Positions 42,829-52,805 of a DNA stretch of 64,000 nt are shown piece after piece. The stretch is from NCBI GenBank assembly GCA_049606855.1, contig JBMYVY010000013.1:1-64000 (forward strand), in the 5' to 3' direction. Every line of letters begins with the position of its first letter. Position 1 is the stretch's first letter. The position numbers and the translations under genes are program-made. A model generated the notes under the pieces. The model made no database searches. It had not been told where the DNA came from and was given only the letters and a program-made list of their open reading frames with translations. This DNA comes from JBELHR01 sp049606855. Its GTDB lineage: Bacteria; Bacteroidota; Bacteroidia; Flavobacteriales; Flavobacteriaceae.

Positions 42829-45456
42829 CTAGAATTTTACATTATAACTAATCGTTGGTACTGGAACCGAATAGATAGAGTTTTCATAACCTTTGATCTC
42901 GCCGGCTTCACTAACAAAAAAGGTATTGTACACATTATTCCTTCCAGTTACATTGTAAACTGAAATATTCCAAAAACTATGCGCCAATTTATTTCTCTTG
43001 TGATTCCCTTCAATATTCACCCCCAAATCCAAACGAATATAATCGGGCATTCTATATGCATTACGGTCACTGTAGGCTACAAAATTTTGCCCTAAATAAC
43101 CGTACTTTCCAACAGGGTAGGTTAAGGGCCTCCCAGTTTGATACACAAAGTTCATCGATAGACTGTAGCGTTTTGTGAATTTGTAATTTGTAACTAAATT
43201 CAGATCATGAGGTTTGTCATAATTTGTAGCAAAATACTCACCACCATTGATAACCTGTTCTCCATCTAACTTTATCAATGACCTGGCATAGGTGTAAGAC
43301 AACCACCCATTAAGTCGACCACTACTTTTTCTCGCCATAAACTCAAGTCCATAAGATCTTCCTGGTCCTTGGATTATTTCAGTTTCAATATTCTCATTGA
43401 GTAACAACTGACCTCCAGTTTTGTAATCAACTAGATTTTCTTGCCATTTATAGTATCCCTCAACACTGAATTCATAAACATTATCTAAAGAATTTTTAAA
43501 TGCTCCAAGAGACACTTGCTGGGATTGTTCAGGAAGCAAATTCTCTGATGACAAAACCCAAACATCTGTCGGGGCTGTGGAGGTATTATTAGTTATCCTA
43601 TGAAGATACTGCACGGCAGAACTTGCACCCGCTTTCAATGAAAGTGTTTCACTTAGGAAATATCTTAAAGAGGTCCTGTACTCTGGGTTCCAATAAAAAC
43701 TTGAGGTATCAGAACGGTTGAACATTGATAAACGAATCCCTAAGCTCATACTTAGCTTCTCATTTGGCGAATAAACATCCTCAAAAAATATTGCGGATTC
43801 CAATCCATTCTGAAGAGGCACTTCAAAAGGCTGTATAACCGAATTAGAATCAAGAGGGGATTTCGAACCAGGATTAATTTGATACCATTTAGAGCTAAGA
43901 CCATAATTGAGTTTATGTCGCTCACCAAGCATCATATCAATCCGGTATCTAGCTTGAATTTCGCCCAGTTCGAAAGCATATTTGAAATCTAAATTAGAAC
44001 CTGAATCATAGTCAATATTAAAATTGTATTGAGTGGCACTTATCAATAAGTTTGAACTGGTCTTTTCCGACCAATCTTTGGTCCAATTTACTTGCCCCAT
44101 AGCATTTGAATACACGAACAAAGAATCACTAGTCAGTTTAAATTTATCCTTAGAATAATACAGGGTTGTAGTTATCTTATTTTTTGAATTAAACTGATCT
44201 TCATATTTAAGAACACCATCGTAAAAGGACGCTTCACTTTGCGCCAAATCCTCGTTGTTTAAATTCTTCAATATCCAATCAGCATACGTTCCTCGAAGCC
44301 CAATCATCAATGCAGAAGAATCCTTTTTAATTGGTAATTCCAGGGCTAAATTCGACGTAATCAACCCGATACTTGCTTCCCCGGAAACCTTTTCTTTATT
44401 AACAGATTTCGTTTGAATGTCAAATACTGACGAAAGTCGTCCACCGTATTGTGCAGGTATATTACCTTTATAAATATTGAGATTCCCTGTGGTAAACGGA
44501 TTTAAAGCAGAAAACATTCCAAAAAAATGCGAGGGATTGTATAAAACACCTTGATCCAACAACATCAAATTTTGGTCGGTTTTCCCACCTCTAACGTTAT
44601 ATCCCATAGAGGCTTCCCCGGCGTTATTCACTCCCGGCAGACTCACTGCTACTTTCAAAATATCGCGCTCTCCGAGTACCATCGGAATATTTCTCAATTC
44701 AGCAGTAGATAAATTCGTCACTCCAGTTACAGTTTCTTTGACATTCTCATCTGGGTTCATGGTCAACTCAACCGCAGGAATCTGCTCTGATTGTTCTTTA
44801 ACAAATAGCTCCACCTCGCCATTATTTAACATGACCACAGTCAGATAGGTATCTCTAAAACCTAAAGCCTGTAGAAGAATCTCATTTCTACCCGCGGGCA
44901 ATTTCATTTCAAAATTACCGTAGGCATCAGTAATGCTGTTTTTTTGATTTTCTAGATTAATTAGATACAAATCAGATATTCCAGTTGTATCAACGGCATT
45001 TATCACTTTTCCGCGAAGTAAGTAGTCACTTTGTAAAACACCTTGCTGCTTCCCAACATAAATCAAAGTATCGCCTTGGTCAACCCTTGTCTCTGAATAA
45101 TAAATAGGGCGACTATTGGAATTGGATCCTATTTCTGAGGGATCTACGGCAAAAGGATTAATAATTTGGGTACGCTGAGTGAAAACCACAGAGTTTCCAT
45201 AAAAGGCATAATTGAGATTCGTATTGGCTATCAAATGACTTAACACATCACCTAAGGAGGCATTTTTAAGAGTCAAATCAATTTTTTCATTTGGAAACCA
45301 CTTCTCTTGGTAGTAAAACTGAAAACCAGAATCGGCTTTGATTTGATTTAAAATCTCTAGTCTACTTTTTGACTGAAAATTATAGGTGTATACTTCTTGA
45401 CTCCACAGTTGGGCGCACGACAGTATAAGGAAGAAAAACAATACTATTTTTTTCAT
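42829..45456 (-). CDS. TonB-dependent receptor with N-terminal STN domain
   Basis: 875 residues from the ATG at 45456; an upstream TTG frame adds 8 residues that would disrupt the signal peptide. After the signal peptide comes an STN (secretin/TonB short N-terminal) domain (about 25-95, YNFQSKSRLEILNQI, TLKNASLGDVLSHLI), a carboxypeptidase-like domain (about 150-220), the plug (about 240-345, NVRGGKTDQNLMLLDQGVLY) and a barrel ending SYNVKF. STN domains often signal to an anti-sigma factor, but none is encoded nearby. It heads the operon with DUF4249, MG2-like and ftsE genes. Confidence 0.93.
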   Translation of the reverse strand: MKKIVLFFFLILSCAQLWSQEVYTYNFQSKSRLEILNQIKADSGFQFYYQEKWFPNEKIDLTLKNASLGDVLSHLIANTNLNYAFYGNSVVFTQRTQIINPFAVDPSEIGSNSNSRPIYYSETRVDQGDTLIYVGKQQGVLQSDYLLRGKVINAVDTTGISDLYLINLENQKNSITDAYGNFEMKLPAGRNEILLQALGFRDTYLTVVMLNNGEVELFVKEQSEQIPAVELTMNPDENVKETVTGVTNLSTAELRNIPMVLGERDILKVAVSLPGVNNAGEASMGYNVRGGKTDQNLMLLDQGVLYNPSHFFGMFSALNPFTTGNLNIYKGNIPAQYGGRLSSVFDIQTKSVNKEKVSGEASIGLITSNLALELPIKKDSSALMIGLRGTYADWILKNLNNEDLAQSEASFYDGVLKYEDQFNSKNKITTTLYYSKDKFKLTSDSLFVYSNAMGQVNWTKDWSEKTSSNLLISATQYNFNIDYDSGSNLDFKYAFELGEIQARYRIDMMLGERHKLNYGLSSKWYQINPGSKSPLDSNSVIQPFEVPLQNGLESAIFFEDVYSPNEKLSMSLGIRLSMFNRSDTSSFYWNPEYRTSLRYFLSETLSLKAGASSAVQYLHRITNNTSTAPTDVWVLSSENLLPEQSQQVSLGAFKNSLDNVYEFSVEGYYKWQENLVDYKTGGQLLLNENIETEIIQGPGRSYGLEFMARKSSGRLNGWLSYTYARSLIKLDGEQVINGGEYFATNYDKPHDLNLVTNYKFTKRYSLSMNFVYQTGRPLTYPVGKYGYLGQNFVAYSDRNAYRMPDYIRLDLGVNIEGNHKRNKLAHSFWNISVYNVTGRNNVYNTFFVSEAGEIKGYENSIYSVPVPTISYNVKF

Positions 45457-45491
45457 AAAAGCTAAAGCCCATATAACCAACCAAGTCGAAA

Positions 45492-45522
45492 CGAATCTAA
45501 GACTTTTAATTGAAAAAACAAA
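45492..45522 (-). promoter_or_regulatory. Promoter of the TonB receptor operon
   Basis: On the minus strand TTTG (45519-45522), exactly 19 bases, then TAGATTCG (45492-45499). The last four bases TTCG differ from the standard TTTG and equal those of the first and third susC promoters. The following bases (TTCGTTTCGACT, 45484-45495) are identical to the third susC. Confidence 0.65.
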
Positions 45523-45559
45523 TCATCTTTAACACGATAATTTATATATTTACCTCTAT

Positions 45560-46777
45560 ATGAAACTAACGAACACTCTACTCCTGTTGTTAAGCATTAT
45601 CATGCTTAATTCTTGCTCAAATAAAACAAGCCCAATCTTGAAGGAAGGGTTCTTAAGAGCAGAAATAAAAATGCAAAACCAAAATCTACCTTTTTTATTA
45701 GAATTTAAGGGAGAACCCGTCTCAGTAATCGTGCTTCACAATGGCCCTGAAACCCTCGAGTTAAATGATTTTGTCATACAGGGAGATAGTATAGATATCC
45801 CCCTACATATTTTCGACATTACGCTTAAAGCAAAAATTGAAGAAAATGGTCTAAGGGGTTGGTATATAAAAAACTACGCTGAAAACTATAAATTACCCTT
45901 CTCGGGAACCTATGGCCCTGATACTAGAGTAGACCAAATAACCGAAACTGATTTAATGGATGGCACTTATGATGTAGAATTTATTGACGATTCAGGTAAT
46001 AAAAATCCTGCTGTAGCCGTTTTTAAGCGAAACGGAAACAAGATGACAGGTACATTTTTAACGCCAACGGGAGATTATCGTTATCTCGATGGCTTTGCTA
46101 CTGATCAAGAAATAAGGTTGTATACTTTTGATGGAAATCACGCTTTTATATTCTCAGCCGAGCGCTCTGAAGATGGGAGATTACACGGGGAGTTCTACAG
46201 TGGAAAATCCTGGTTAGAAACCTGGAATGCTACCCCGAATAAAGAAGCACAACTACCAGATGCTTACGATCTTACATTTTTAAAAGAAGGTTACGACAAA
46301 ATAGACTTTAATTTCCCTGACCTCAACGGAAATATAGTAAGCCCTCAAGACGATAAATTCAAAAACAAAGTATTAGTCCTTCAGATATTTGGGACCTGGT
46401 GTCCAAACTGTATGGATGAAACTAAATTTTATTCTCAATGGATAAATAATCACAGAAATGCTCCTGTTAACTTTCTGGGATTAGCTTATGAAATTAAGGA
46501 TGATTTTGATTATGCAAAAAATCGTGTTCTAAAAATGAAACAGCGATTAGAGGTCCCCTATGACTATGTGATTGCCGGAACTTCAGACAAAAAAGATGCA
46601 GCGAAAACACTTCCAATGTTAAACCATGTTATTTCGTTTCCGACAACAATTTTTATTGACAAGAAAGGTAAGGTTCGTAAAATACACACAGGTTTTTCTG
46701 GACCAGCAACTGGTAAATACTACACTAAATATGTAGAAGATTTCAATAATTTTATGGATGAACTGATTAGTGAATAA
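45560..46777 (+). CDS. TlpA-like thioredoxin-fold lipoprotein
   Basis: 405 residues with a lipoprotein signal (IIMLNSCSN, Cys about 19). Residues about 25-235 form a beta-rich DUF-like domain of the kind that precedes TlpA in Bacteroidota. The thioredoxin domain (about 245-400) has the redox motif GTWCPNC (278-284, Cys281 and Cys284) and a cis-Pro FPTT. The protein is expected to act as a thiol-disulfide reductase in the periplasm or at the outer membrane. It is first in a plus-strand operon, directly abutting the TPR gene. Confidence 0.88.
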   Translation: MKLTNTLLLLLSIIMLNSCSNKTSPILKEGFLRAEIKMQNQNLPFLLEFKGEPVSVIVLHNGPETLELNDFVIQGDSIDIPLHIFDITLKAKIEENGLRGWYIKNYAENYKLPFSGTYGPDTRVDQITETDLMDGTYDVEFIDDSGNKNPAVAVFKRNGNKMTGTFLTPTGDYRYLDGFATDQEIRLYTFDGNHAFIFSAERSEDGRLHGEFYSGKSWLETWNATPNKEAQLPDAYDLTFLKEGYDKIDFNFPDLNGNIVSPQDDKFKNKVLVLQIFGTWCPNCMDETKFYSQWINNHRNAPVNFLGLAYEIKDDFDYAKNRVLKMKQRLEVPYDYVIAGTSDKKDAAKTLPMLNHVISFPTTIFIDKKGKVRKIHTGFSGPATGKYYTKYVEDFNNFMDELISE

Positions 46778-49735
46778 ATGAAAAATCAATTTTTAAAACC
46801 CAAATTACTCGTTCTTGGTCTAATGTCTTTAAGTGCATTTAGTCAAAGTTCTAAAATGACGCAAAATCAAAGTGCTAAATACTTTGAAGCTTCAAACCTA
46901 TTGAGTAACAACCAATCGCTGATAGCCAAACCAATTTTTGGTTACCTAAACGATTATGAAGACAGTGAATTTCAAGAATTAATTGCTTCAGTGAAATCAA
47001 ATAATGTAGATGCTGATACTGCTCTAATTAAATATTTAAAAAAAGAGCTTCATGGTAAACAATTTAATCAAGGCGCTGAAGTATTAGGAGATTATTATTT
47101 CCAAATTGGAAACTATGCAGAAGCTGTTTTATGGTTCCAAGAAATTGACCCTCAGGGATTGGACCAAAAAGAGATTGGTTTATGGCAGCTTAAATTGAGT
47201 TTTTCCTTTATTCAACTAGAGAAATTTCAGCAAGCGGCTAATTTATTATCTAAGCTAGAAAGTAACAGACATTACCAGGAAGAAACAAATTACTATAAAG
47301 GATATGTAGCCTACGCCCAAGAAGATTATAAGGTCGCTCAAGAAAGTCTAACTAGTACCGACGGAATTGATACTGAATACATTTTAATGGATATTGAATT
47401 TAAGGCAGGAGCTTTTTCTAAGGTAATTGAAACTGGAGCCTCCTTTTATCCAAGAGCTAAAGGAAAGGAAAAGAAAATGGCTGCCAAAATGATGGGTGAA
47501 GCTTATTTTAATTTAGGAAATTACAATCAAGCAATTGAATATCTGAAGCGATATTCTGGTTCTGGAATAAGACCAAGTAATACTCACTTTTATATGCTTG
47601 GGTTCTCCTATTATAAAGAACAAGACTACACCTCAGCAATGAATCAGTTCAATAAAATAATCTCGGCTAATGATGAAATTGGACAAAATGCTTATTATCA
47701 CTTAGGTGAAGTTTATTTAAAACTCAATAAAAAAAGTGAGGCCTTAAATGCCTTTAAAAATGCCGGTAGTATGGAATTTGTTCCGGCGATTACACAAGAT
47801 GCGCTTTTCAATTACGCCAAGCTCAGCTATGAAATTGGAAATCCATACGAGCCTGCAACCCAAGTAATGATAAAATTTGTCGATCGCTACCCCAACGGAA
47901 ATGAAGCTAATTCAATTTCCAAACTCATTTTACAAGCCTTCATAAATGAGAAAAATTATGCACAAGGGCTTGATTATTTAGAAAATAGAGGGATTTCAAG
48001 TGACCCACTAGCCTATCAAGAGCTTCTAACGCTTCAGGGACTAAAATTTTACTCGAATAGAAATTATGAAAATGCTCAAAATTATTTGGATCGAGCCGCT
48101 TCTTTAAAAACCTCCAAATCCGTCAGAAACAAGGCCTATTTTTGGGCTGGGGAATCAGCTTATGCCTTGGAAAAATACTCTGATGCCGAGAAGCGATTTA
48201 AAGGCTTTTTAAACACAAACCCCAATTTAAACACCTACGAATCAGGAATTATATATTACAATCTTGCTTATAGCCAGTTTAAACAAGAAAATTATCAAGC
48301 TTCTATAAACAACTTTGAACGATTTATCTCTAGCGCTCAATCTACTGAAATCAACAGAAAAGTCGATGCACAATTAAGAGCCGCAGATGCCTATTTCATT
48401 TTAAATGACTATTGGAAAGCTATGCAGTTTTACAACAAGGTTATCGCAACTAAAAAAGAGGATGTGGATTATGCTACCTATCAGAAAGCACTTTGTTATG
48501 GACTTGTTAGAAAAAACAACACTAAGGTTGAAGTTTTAAGTTCATTCAATCAAAAATTTCCACGTTCACGTTATCGAGATGATGCCTTATTTCAATTAGG
48601 TTCTACATTAGCTAATCAAGGAAAAAATGAGCAAGCTTTAAAAAGCTTTCAAAAATTAGTTTCCACTTTTCCAGGCTCAAAACACACGACGAAAACACTC
48701 TTAAAGGAGGGACTAATCCATTATAATCTAGGTCAAAACCAAAAAGCTATTAATACTTATAAGTCATTAGTTGAATCTTATCCAGAAAGTCAGGAAAGCC
48801 TCCAAGCAGTTAAAAATCTCGAACAAATTTACATTGACCTTGGACAAGTAAATGATTATGCAAAATGGGTCAAAAAATTCGATTTTATAAGTTATTCTGA
48901 TGACGATTTGGCACGGGGGATGTACAGTGCAGCGGAACAAAAATATCAGCAGGGAGACTTTGCCGAAGCAGGACCGTTATTTGATAAATATTTAGCTTCC
49001 TACCCTAGAGGTACGGAAAGTTTAAACGCACACTTTTTTGCAGCTCAATCCTTTGATGTGTCCGGAAATAACGCAGCAGCTATAAGTAATTACCAAGCCG
49101 TACTTAATCGAGAAAGCAGTCAATATACCGTGAAGGCAGCGGAGAAATTAGCGATTATCTATTTAGAGGCTAAAGCGTATAAACAAGCTCTTCCTGTTCT
49201 AATGACTTTAAATGAAGAAGCTACGCAACCTGAACTTTTGAAATTTGCACAGTCGAATATTATGAAAGTATACACGGTGGAAGAGGACTATAAGAAAGCG
49301 GCTAACTACGCTAGAAAACTGCTCGAAAACCAAAACCTGGACCCAGAACTTAAAGTTGATGCAACTTATACACTTGCCAAAGCTGCTGTAGCAAATGGAC
49401 AACTTAAAAAAGCTTCAGACTATTTTGAAGAAATTGAAGAAAACTTAAATGGTGAGAACCAAAGTGAAGGGTTGTATTATAGAGCACTTCAATTTAATAA
49501 GCAAAAAGATTATAGCAGATCAAATGATTTGATTAAATCACTAATAAAAGAATCAGGAGATTTCCCATATTGGGGTGCAAAAGGGCTTTTGGTTATGTCA
49601 CAAAATTTTTCAGCCTTAGAAGATACTTTTCAAGCCACTTATATTTTAGAATCAGTAATTCAAAATTACCCTCAATTTAAAGATGTTCAACAGCAAGCTA
49701 ACAAGCAATTAAAAGCCCTGAAAACAAATGAATAA
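46778..49735 (+). CDS. Large exported tetratricopeptide-repeat protein
   Basis: 985 residues with a signal peptide (ending SAF-S) and many degenerate TPR units (for example YFQIGNYAEAVLWFQEID, YYLGEVYLKLNKKSEALNAF-like, ALFQLGSTLANQGKNEQAL), consistent with a superhelical scaffold in the periplasm. Similar YbgF/BamD-like repeats organise envelope complexes. Its last 8 bases overlap the start of the plugless barrel gene, which is evidence that the two products work together. A role in envelope assembly or secretion is inference; no enzymatic motif is seen. Confidence 0.85.
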   Translation: MKNQFLKPKLLVLGLMSLSAFSQSSKMTQNQSAKYFEASNLLSNNQSLIAKPIFGYLNDYEDSEFQELIASVKSNNVDADTALIKYLKKELHGKQFNQGAEVLGDYYFQIGNYAEAVLWFQEIDPQGLDQKEIGLWQLKLSFSFIQLEKFQQAANLLSKLESNRHYQEETNYYKGYVAYAQEDYKVAQESLTSTDGIDTEYILMDIEFKAGAFSKVIETGASFYPRAKGKEKKMAAKMMGEAYFNLGNYNQAIEYLKRYSGSGIRPSNTHFYMLGFSYYKEQDYTSAMNQFNKIISANDEIGQNAYYHLGEVYLKLNKKSEALNAFKNAGSMEFVPAITQDALFNYAKLSYEIGNPYEPATQVMIKFVDRYPNGNEANSISKLILQAFINEKNYAQGLDYLENRGISSDPLAYQELLTLQGLKFYSNRNYENAQNYLDRAASLKTSKSVRNKAYFWAGESAYALEKYSDAEKRFKGFLNTNPNLNTYESGIIYYNLAYSQFKQENYQASINNFERFISSAQSTEINRKVDAQLRAADAYFILNDYWKAMQFYNKVIATKKEDVDYATYQKALCYGLVRKNNTKVEVLSSFNQKFPRSRYRDDALFQLGSTLANQGKNEQALKSFQKLVSTFPGSKHTTKTLLKEGLIHYNLGQNQKAINTYKSLVESYPESQESLQAVKNLEQIYIDLGQVNDYAKWVKKFDFISYSDDDLARGMYSAAEQKYQQGDFAEAGPLFDKYLASYPRGTESLNAHFFAAQSFDVSGNNAAAISNYQAVLNRESSQYTVKAAEKLAIIYLEAKAYKQALPVLMTLNEEATQPELLKFAQSNIMKVYTVEEDYKKAANYARKLLENQNLDPELKVDATYTLAKAAVANGQLKKASDYFEEIEENLNGENQSEGLYYRALQFNKQKDYSRSNDLIKSLIKESGDFPYWGAKGLLVMSQNFSALEDTFQATYILESVIQNYPQFKDVQQQANKQLKALKTNE

Positions 49736-51419
49736 GTTTCTTAGAATCCTAGTCTTCTGTACCTTGTCAATTGTAGGTAATTCCTTGTATGCTCAAAGCA
49801 TCGATAGTCTTTCAACTCAAGTAATTCAGGTAAATACAACTTATAATCCAACTGTGGAGGAAGCCTTTAGGATTTCGTCAGACCCAAATGCTTCAAGTAA
49901 AATTCAAATCAAAAATCCGGAATTAAATTATGGAATTTTACCTATCGCGGTAGCTTCCACATTTAATCCAGAGAAAGGAAGAGTAAATCGTTTGGACATT
50001 CTAAATGCTTCGGAGCAATTTGAAAATTATTTTTATGCTGGTTTTGGCACAAATGGAATGCCTGAAATATCAACGGTATTAAATCCAAGTACCGAAAATC
50101 ACCTATTTGAAGTTTATGCAAGTTATTTTGGTACAGATGGAGGAGTTCCCGATGCCCTTACCGAAGTGAAGTCAAATAGAGCAAATTTGAGTATAATGCA
50201 TGAATTTGAATCTGAAAAAATAGTGTGGAACAACGGTATTAGCTACAGTATGCAAGGTCAAAATTATTACGGCATTAGACCTGACTACACACCAAATGAA
50301 GCTGACTTATCGCTTTTAAATGAATTAAACTATCAAAACAATATTGCCTTAGATATTCAAGCAGATTTTTCAGAACTCCCAGTGTCTTCTGCTCGATTGA
50401 GTGCTGAAAGTAGTTTTGATTCTTATCAAAGTATTGAGTATTTATTAAATCTAGTAGCAGATTTTGAATATCTTACGGAGTCAATTGCACTGGAAGCTCC
50501 TATCGATTTTACCTATGAGGATCTTAGATTTGAAACCGGTAAGGAATATAGATATTTTGACACCACAATTAGCCCCTCATTTTCATGGTCTTCATTTGGG
50601 CTTTTTTATCTTAATATTGGAGCTGAAATTCATTTTTTTAATCAACTGGTCAATCAAGAAAGTCAATTTTATATTTATCCCGACATGAGTTTAAACTATT
50701 TGTTGACAGAGAGTTTAAGTTTAGGGGTGAATTTCTCTGGTCAATTAAATGCACACAGTTATGCTGAAGTATTTTCTATAAATGCATTTGTTGCACCTGA
50801 TTTGGACTTTAGACCTAGTGATACACCCTATGACATCAATGCGCAAATGAACCTTGAATTAAAAGGGCTTTCTTTACGCTTTAAAGGGGGATACCGTTTA
50901 ACCAACGATGCCATGATTTTTAGTAAACAAAATGCATCTTCCTCAGAAACGCTCTCTTATGACTTTTCAAATTCATTTGGTTTATTATACGATAATGTAA
51001 ATACCACCTATTTTAAACTAGAAGGCGCGTTACCTCTAGGAAACGGACTTGCCTTGGATTTCATGGCTAATTACAGGTATTTTCAACTGGAAAATTATGC
51101 CTATTATTATAACGAACCTGAGTTTCAATCCTATTTAGGTTTGACTTATAAGTGGAATAAACTACAAACGAATTTTCAAGTATTTAATGCCTCAAACAGA
51201 TATGATAGCATTGAAGGTATCGGGGATGTTGACCCAACAGAGGTAGAGATGGATGGGTTCGTTGATTTAAACCTCAGTGCAAAGTATGAATTATTTAAAG
51301 GGGGTAATATTCATCTTAAAATGAACAACCTTCTGAATAACAATTATCAAGAATTTACAGATTACCAAGTTCAGGGGTTCCAAATCCTTGGAGGATTTAG
51401 CTACTTATTTAATTTCTAA
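49728..51419 (+). CDS. TonB-receptor-like barrel without a plug domain
   Basis: 563 residues with a signal peptide (ending LYA-Q). After a short N-terminal segment (VNTTYNPTVEEAFRI) nearly all of the protein is beta strands of TonB-receptor type, ending NLLNNNYQEFTDYQVQGF and SYLFNF. No carboxypeptidase-like, TonB-box or plug sequence is recognised, so it should be an ungated or protein-gated barrel. It is coupled to the TPR gene by an 8-base overlap. This TPR-plus-barrel pairing recurs in Flavobacteriia, in my recollection. Confidence 0.8.
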   Translation: MNKFLRILVFCTLSIVGNSLYAQSIDSLSTQVIQVNTTYNPTVEEAFRISSDPNASSKIQIKNPELNYGILPIAVASTFNPEKGRVNRLDILNASEQFENYFYAGFGTNGMPEISTVLNPSTENHLFEVYASYFGTDGGVPDALTEVKSNRANLSIMHEFESEKIVWNNGISYSMQGQNYYGIRPDYTPNEADLSLLNELNYQNNIALDIQADFSELPVSSARLSAESSFDSYQSIEYLLNLVADFEYLTESIALEAPIDFTYEDLRFETGKEYRYFDTTISPSFSWSSFGLFYLNIGAEIHFFNQLVNQESQFYIYPDMSLNYLLTESLSLGVNFSGQLNAHSYAEVFSINAFVAPDLDFRPSDTPYDINAQMNLELKGLSLRFKGGYRLTNDAMIFSKQNASSSETLSYDFSNSFGLLYDNVNTTYFKLEGALPLGNGLALDFMANYRYFQLENYAYYYNEPEFQSYLGLTYKWNKLQTNFQVFNASNRYDSIEGIGDVDPTEVEMDGFVDLNLSAKYELFKGGNIHLKMNNLLNNNYQEFTDYQVQGFQILGGFSYLFNF

Positions 51420-51421
51420 TT

Positions 51422-52804
51422 ATGAAAAACTTACTACCCTTATTATTAATTGGGTTCTTATTTATTGCATGTAAAGACGAACCTCAAATTGATTCAGATG
51501 ACCAAAATGCAATCAAGAAAATTTATGACCAAGCGCTAACTAAAGGAGATTCATACGAATGGCTGAGAGATTTAACCTCAAATATTGGTGGAAGATTAAG
51601 CGGCTCACCGGAGGCAGAATTAGCTGTTCAGTGGGGTGCTGAATTAATGAGGTCTTTAGAATTTGATACCGTTTATCTCCAACCTGTCATGGTTCCTCAT
51701 TGGGTGAGAGGTAAACAAGAATCAGCTCATTTTATTTCTAATAAGCAAATCACAACAATGGAAATCTGTGCCTTGGGTGGCTCAATAGCAACTCCTGAGT
51801 CAGGATTACAAGCGCCTGTTGTTGAAGTAAAATCTATTGAAGAGGTTAACAAGTTAGGTGAAGCTGTAAAAGGAAAGATTGTATTTTTTAATCGACCATT
51901 TGACGCTACCCTAATAAATACCTTCGCAGCCTACGGTGGGTGTGTTGATCAAAGAGTGAATGGAGCGGCAACAGCTGCTAAATACGGAGCCATAGGGGTA
52001 ATCGTTCGGTCTATGAGTTCTTCAATAGACCCTTATCCACATACTGGTACTATGAGTTACGGCGATCTACCTGTAGAAGAATATATCCCCTCGGCGGCTA
52101 TCTCGACACAATCGGCAGAGAAATTATCTCATGCCTTAAAGAAAGATCCAAATACAGAGGTTTATATGGAACAATTTTGCCAAAACCTAGACGATGCGCC
52201 TTCTTTCAATGTTGTGGGAGAACTAAAAGGGACTACATATCCTGACAAATACATTACAATTGGTGGCCATTTAGACTCCTGGGACTTAGGAGATGGAGCT
52301 CATGATGACGGAACAGGTGTTGTACAGTCAATTGAAGTTTTGGATTTGTTCAAAAAAACTGGAATTAAACCAAAACATACCCTACGAGCTGTTTTATTCA
52401 TGAATGAAGAAAACGGTTTAAGAGGAGGAAAAAAATATGCAGAATTAGCAGAAGCGAACAAGGAGGTCCATATCGCAGCCCTAGAATCAGATGCTGGTGG
52501 ACATACTCCGAGAGGATTTAGTTTTGATCCTAGTGGAACTCATTTTGATTTACTTATGTCATGGGCCCCATTATTTGAGCCATATGGTGCTTCTCAATTT
52601 ACCTCAGGAGGATCAGGTGCTGACATTGGGCCATTGAAAGATGGTCACATTAGCTTAATGGGCTATAGACCAGATTCCCAAAGATACTTTGATTATCACC
52701 ACTCTACTCAAGATACTTTTGACAAAGTTAATCGAAGAGAACTTGTTTTAGGTTCAGCTTCCATGACCTCGTTAATTTACTTAATAGACCAACACATCAA
52801 TTAG
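51422..52804 (+). CDS. PA-domain M28-family peptidase lipoprotein
   Basis: 460 residues with a lipoprotein signal (GFLFIACKD, Cys about 16). Residues about 120-250 form a protease-associated (PA) insert (GKIVFFNRPFDATLINTF). The M28 domain follows with a complete zinc set: GGHLDSW (His, Asp), AHDDGTG (Asp), NEENGLRGG (Glu pair), ESDAGGH (Asp) and HHSTQDT (His). The likely activity is aminopeptidase or carboxypeptidase-type cleavage of peptides outside the inner membrane. It lies 2 bases after the barrel gene and 1 base before an amidohydrolase gene. Confidence 0.9.
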   Translation: MKNLLPLLLIGFLFIACKDEPQIDSDDQNAIKKIYDQALTKGDSYEWLRDLTSNIGGRLSGSPEAELAVQWGAELMRSLEFDTVYLQPVMVPHWVRGKQESAHFISNKQITTMEICALGGSIATPESGLQAPVVEVKSIEEVNKLGEAVKGKIVFFNRPFDATLINTFAAYGGCVDQRVNGAATAAKYGAIGVIVRSMSSSIDPYPHTGTMSYGDLPVEEYIPSAAISTQSAEKLSHALKKDPNTEVYMEQFCQNLDDAPSFNVVGELKGTTYPDKYITIGGHLDSWDLGDGAHDDGTGVVQSIEVLDLFKKTGIKPKHTLRAVLFMNEENGLRGGKKYAELAEANKEVHIAALESDAGGHTPRGFSFDPSGTHFDLLMSWAPLFEPYGASQFTSGGSGADIGPLKDGHISLMGYRPDSQRYFDYHHSTQDTFDKVNRRELVLGSASMTSLIYLIDQHIN

Positions 52805-52805
52805 A

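Noticed and set aside
45457..45480. TTG start adding eight residues to the STN receptor
   Set aside because: It would place extra hydrophobic residues before the signal peptide; the ATG at 45456 is a normal start.
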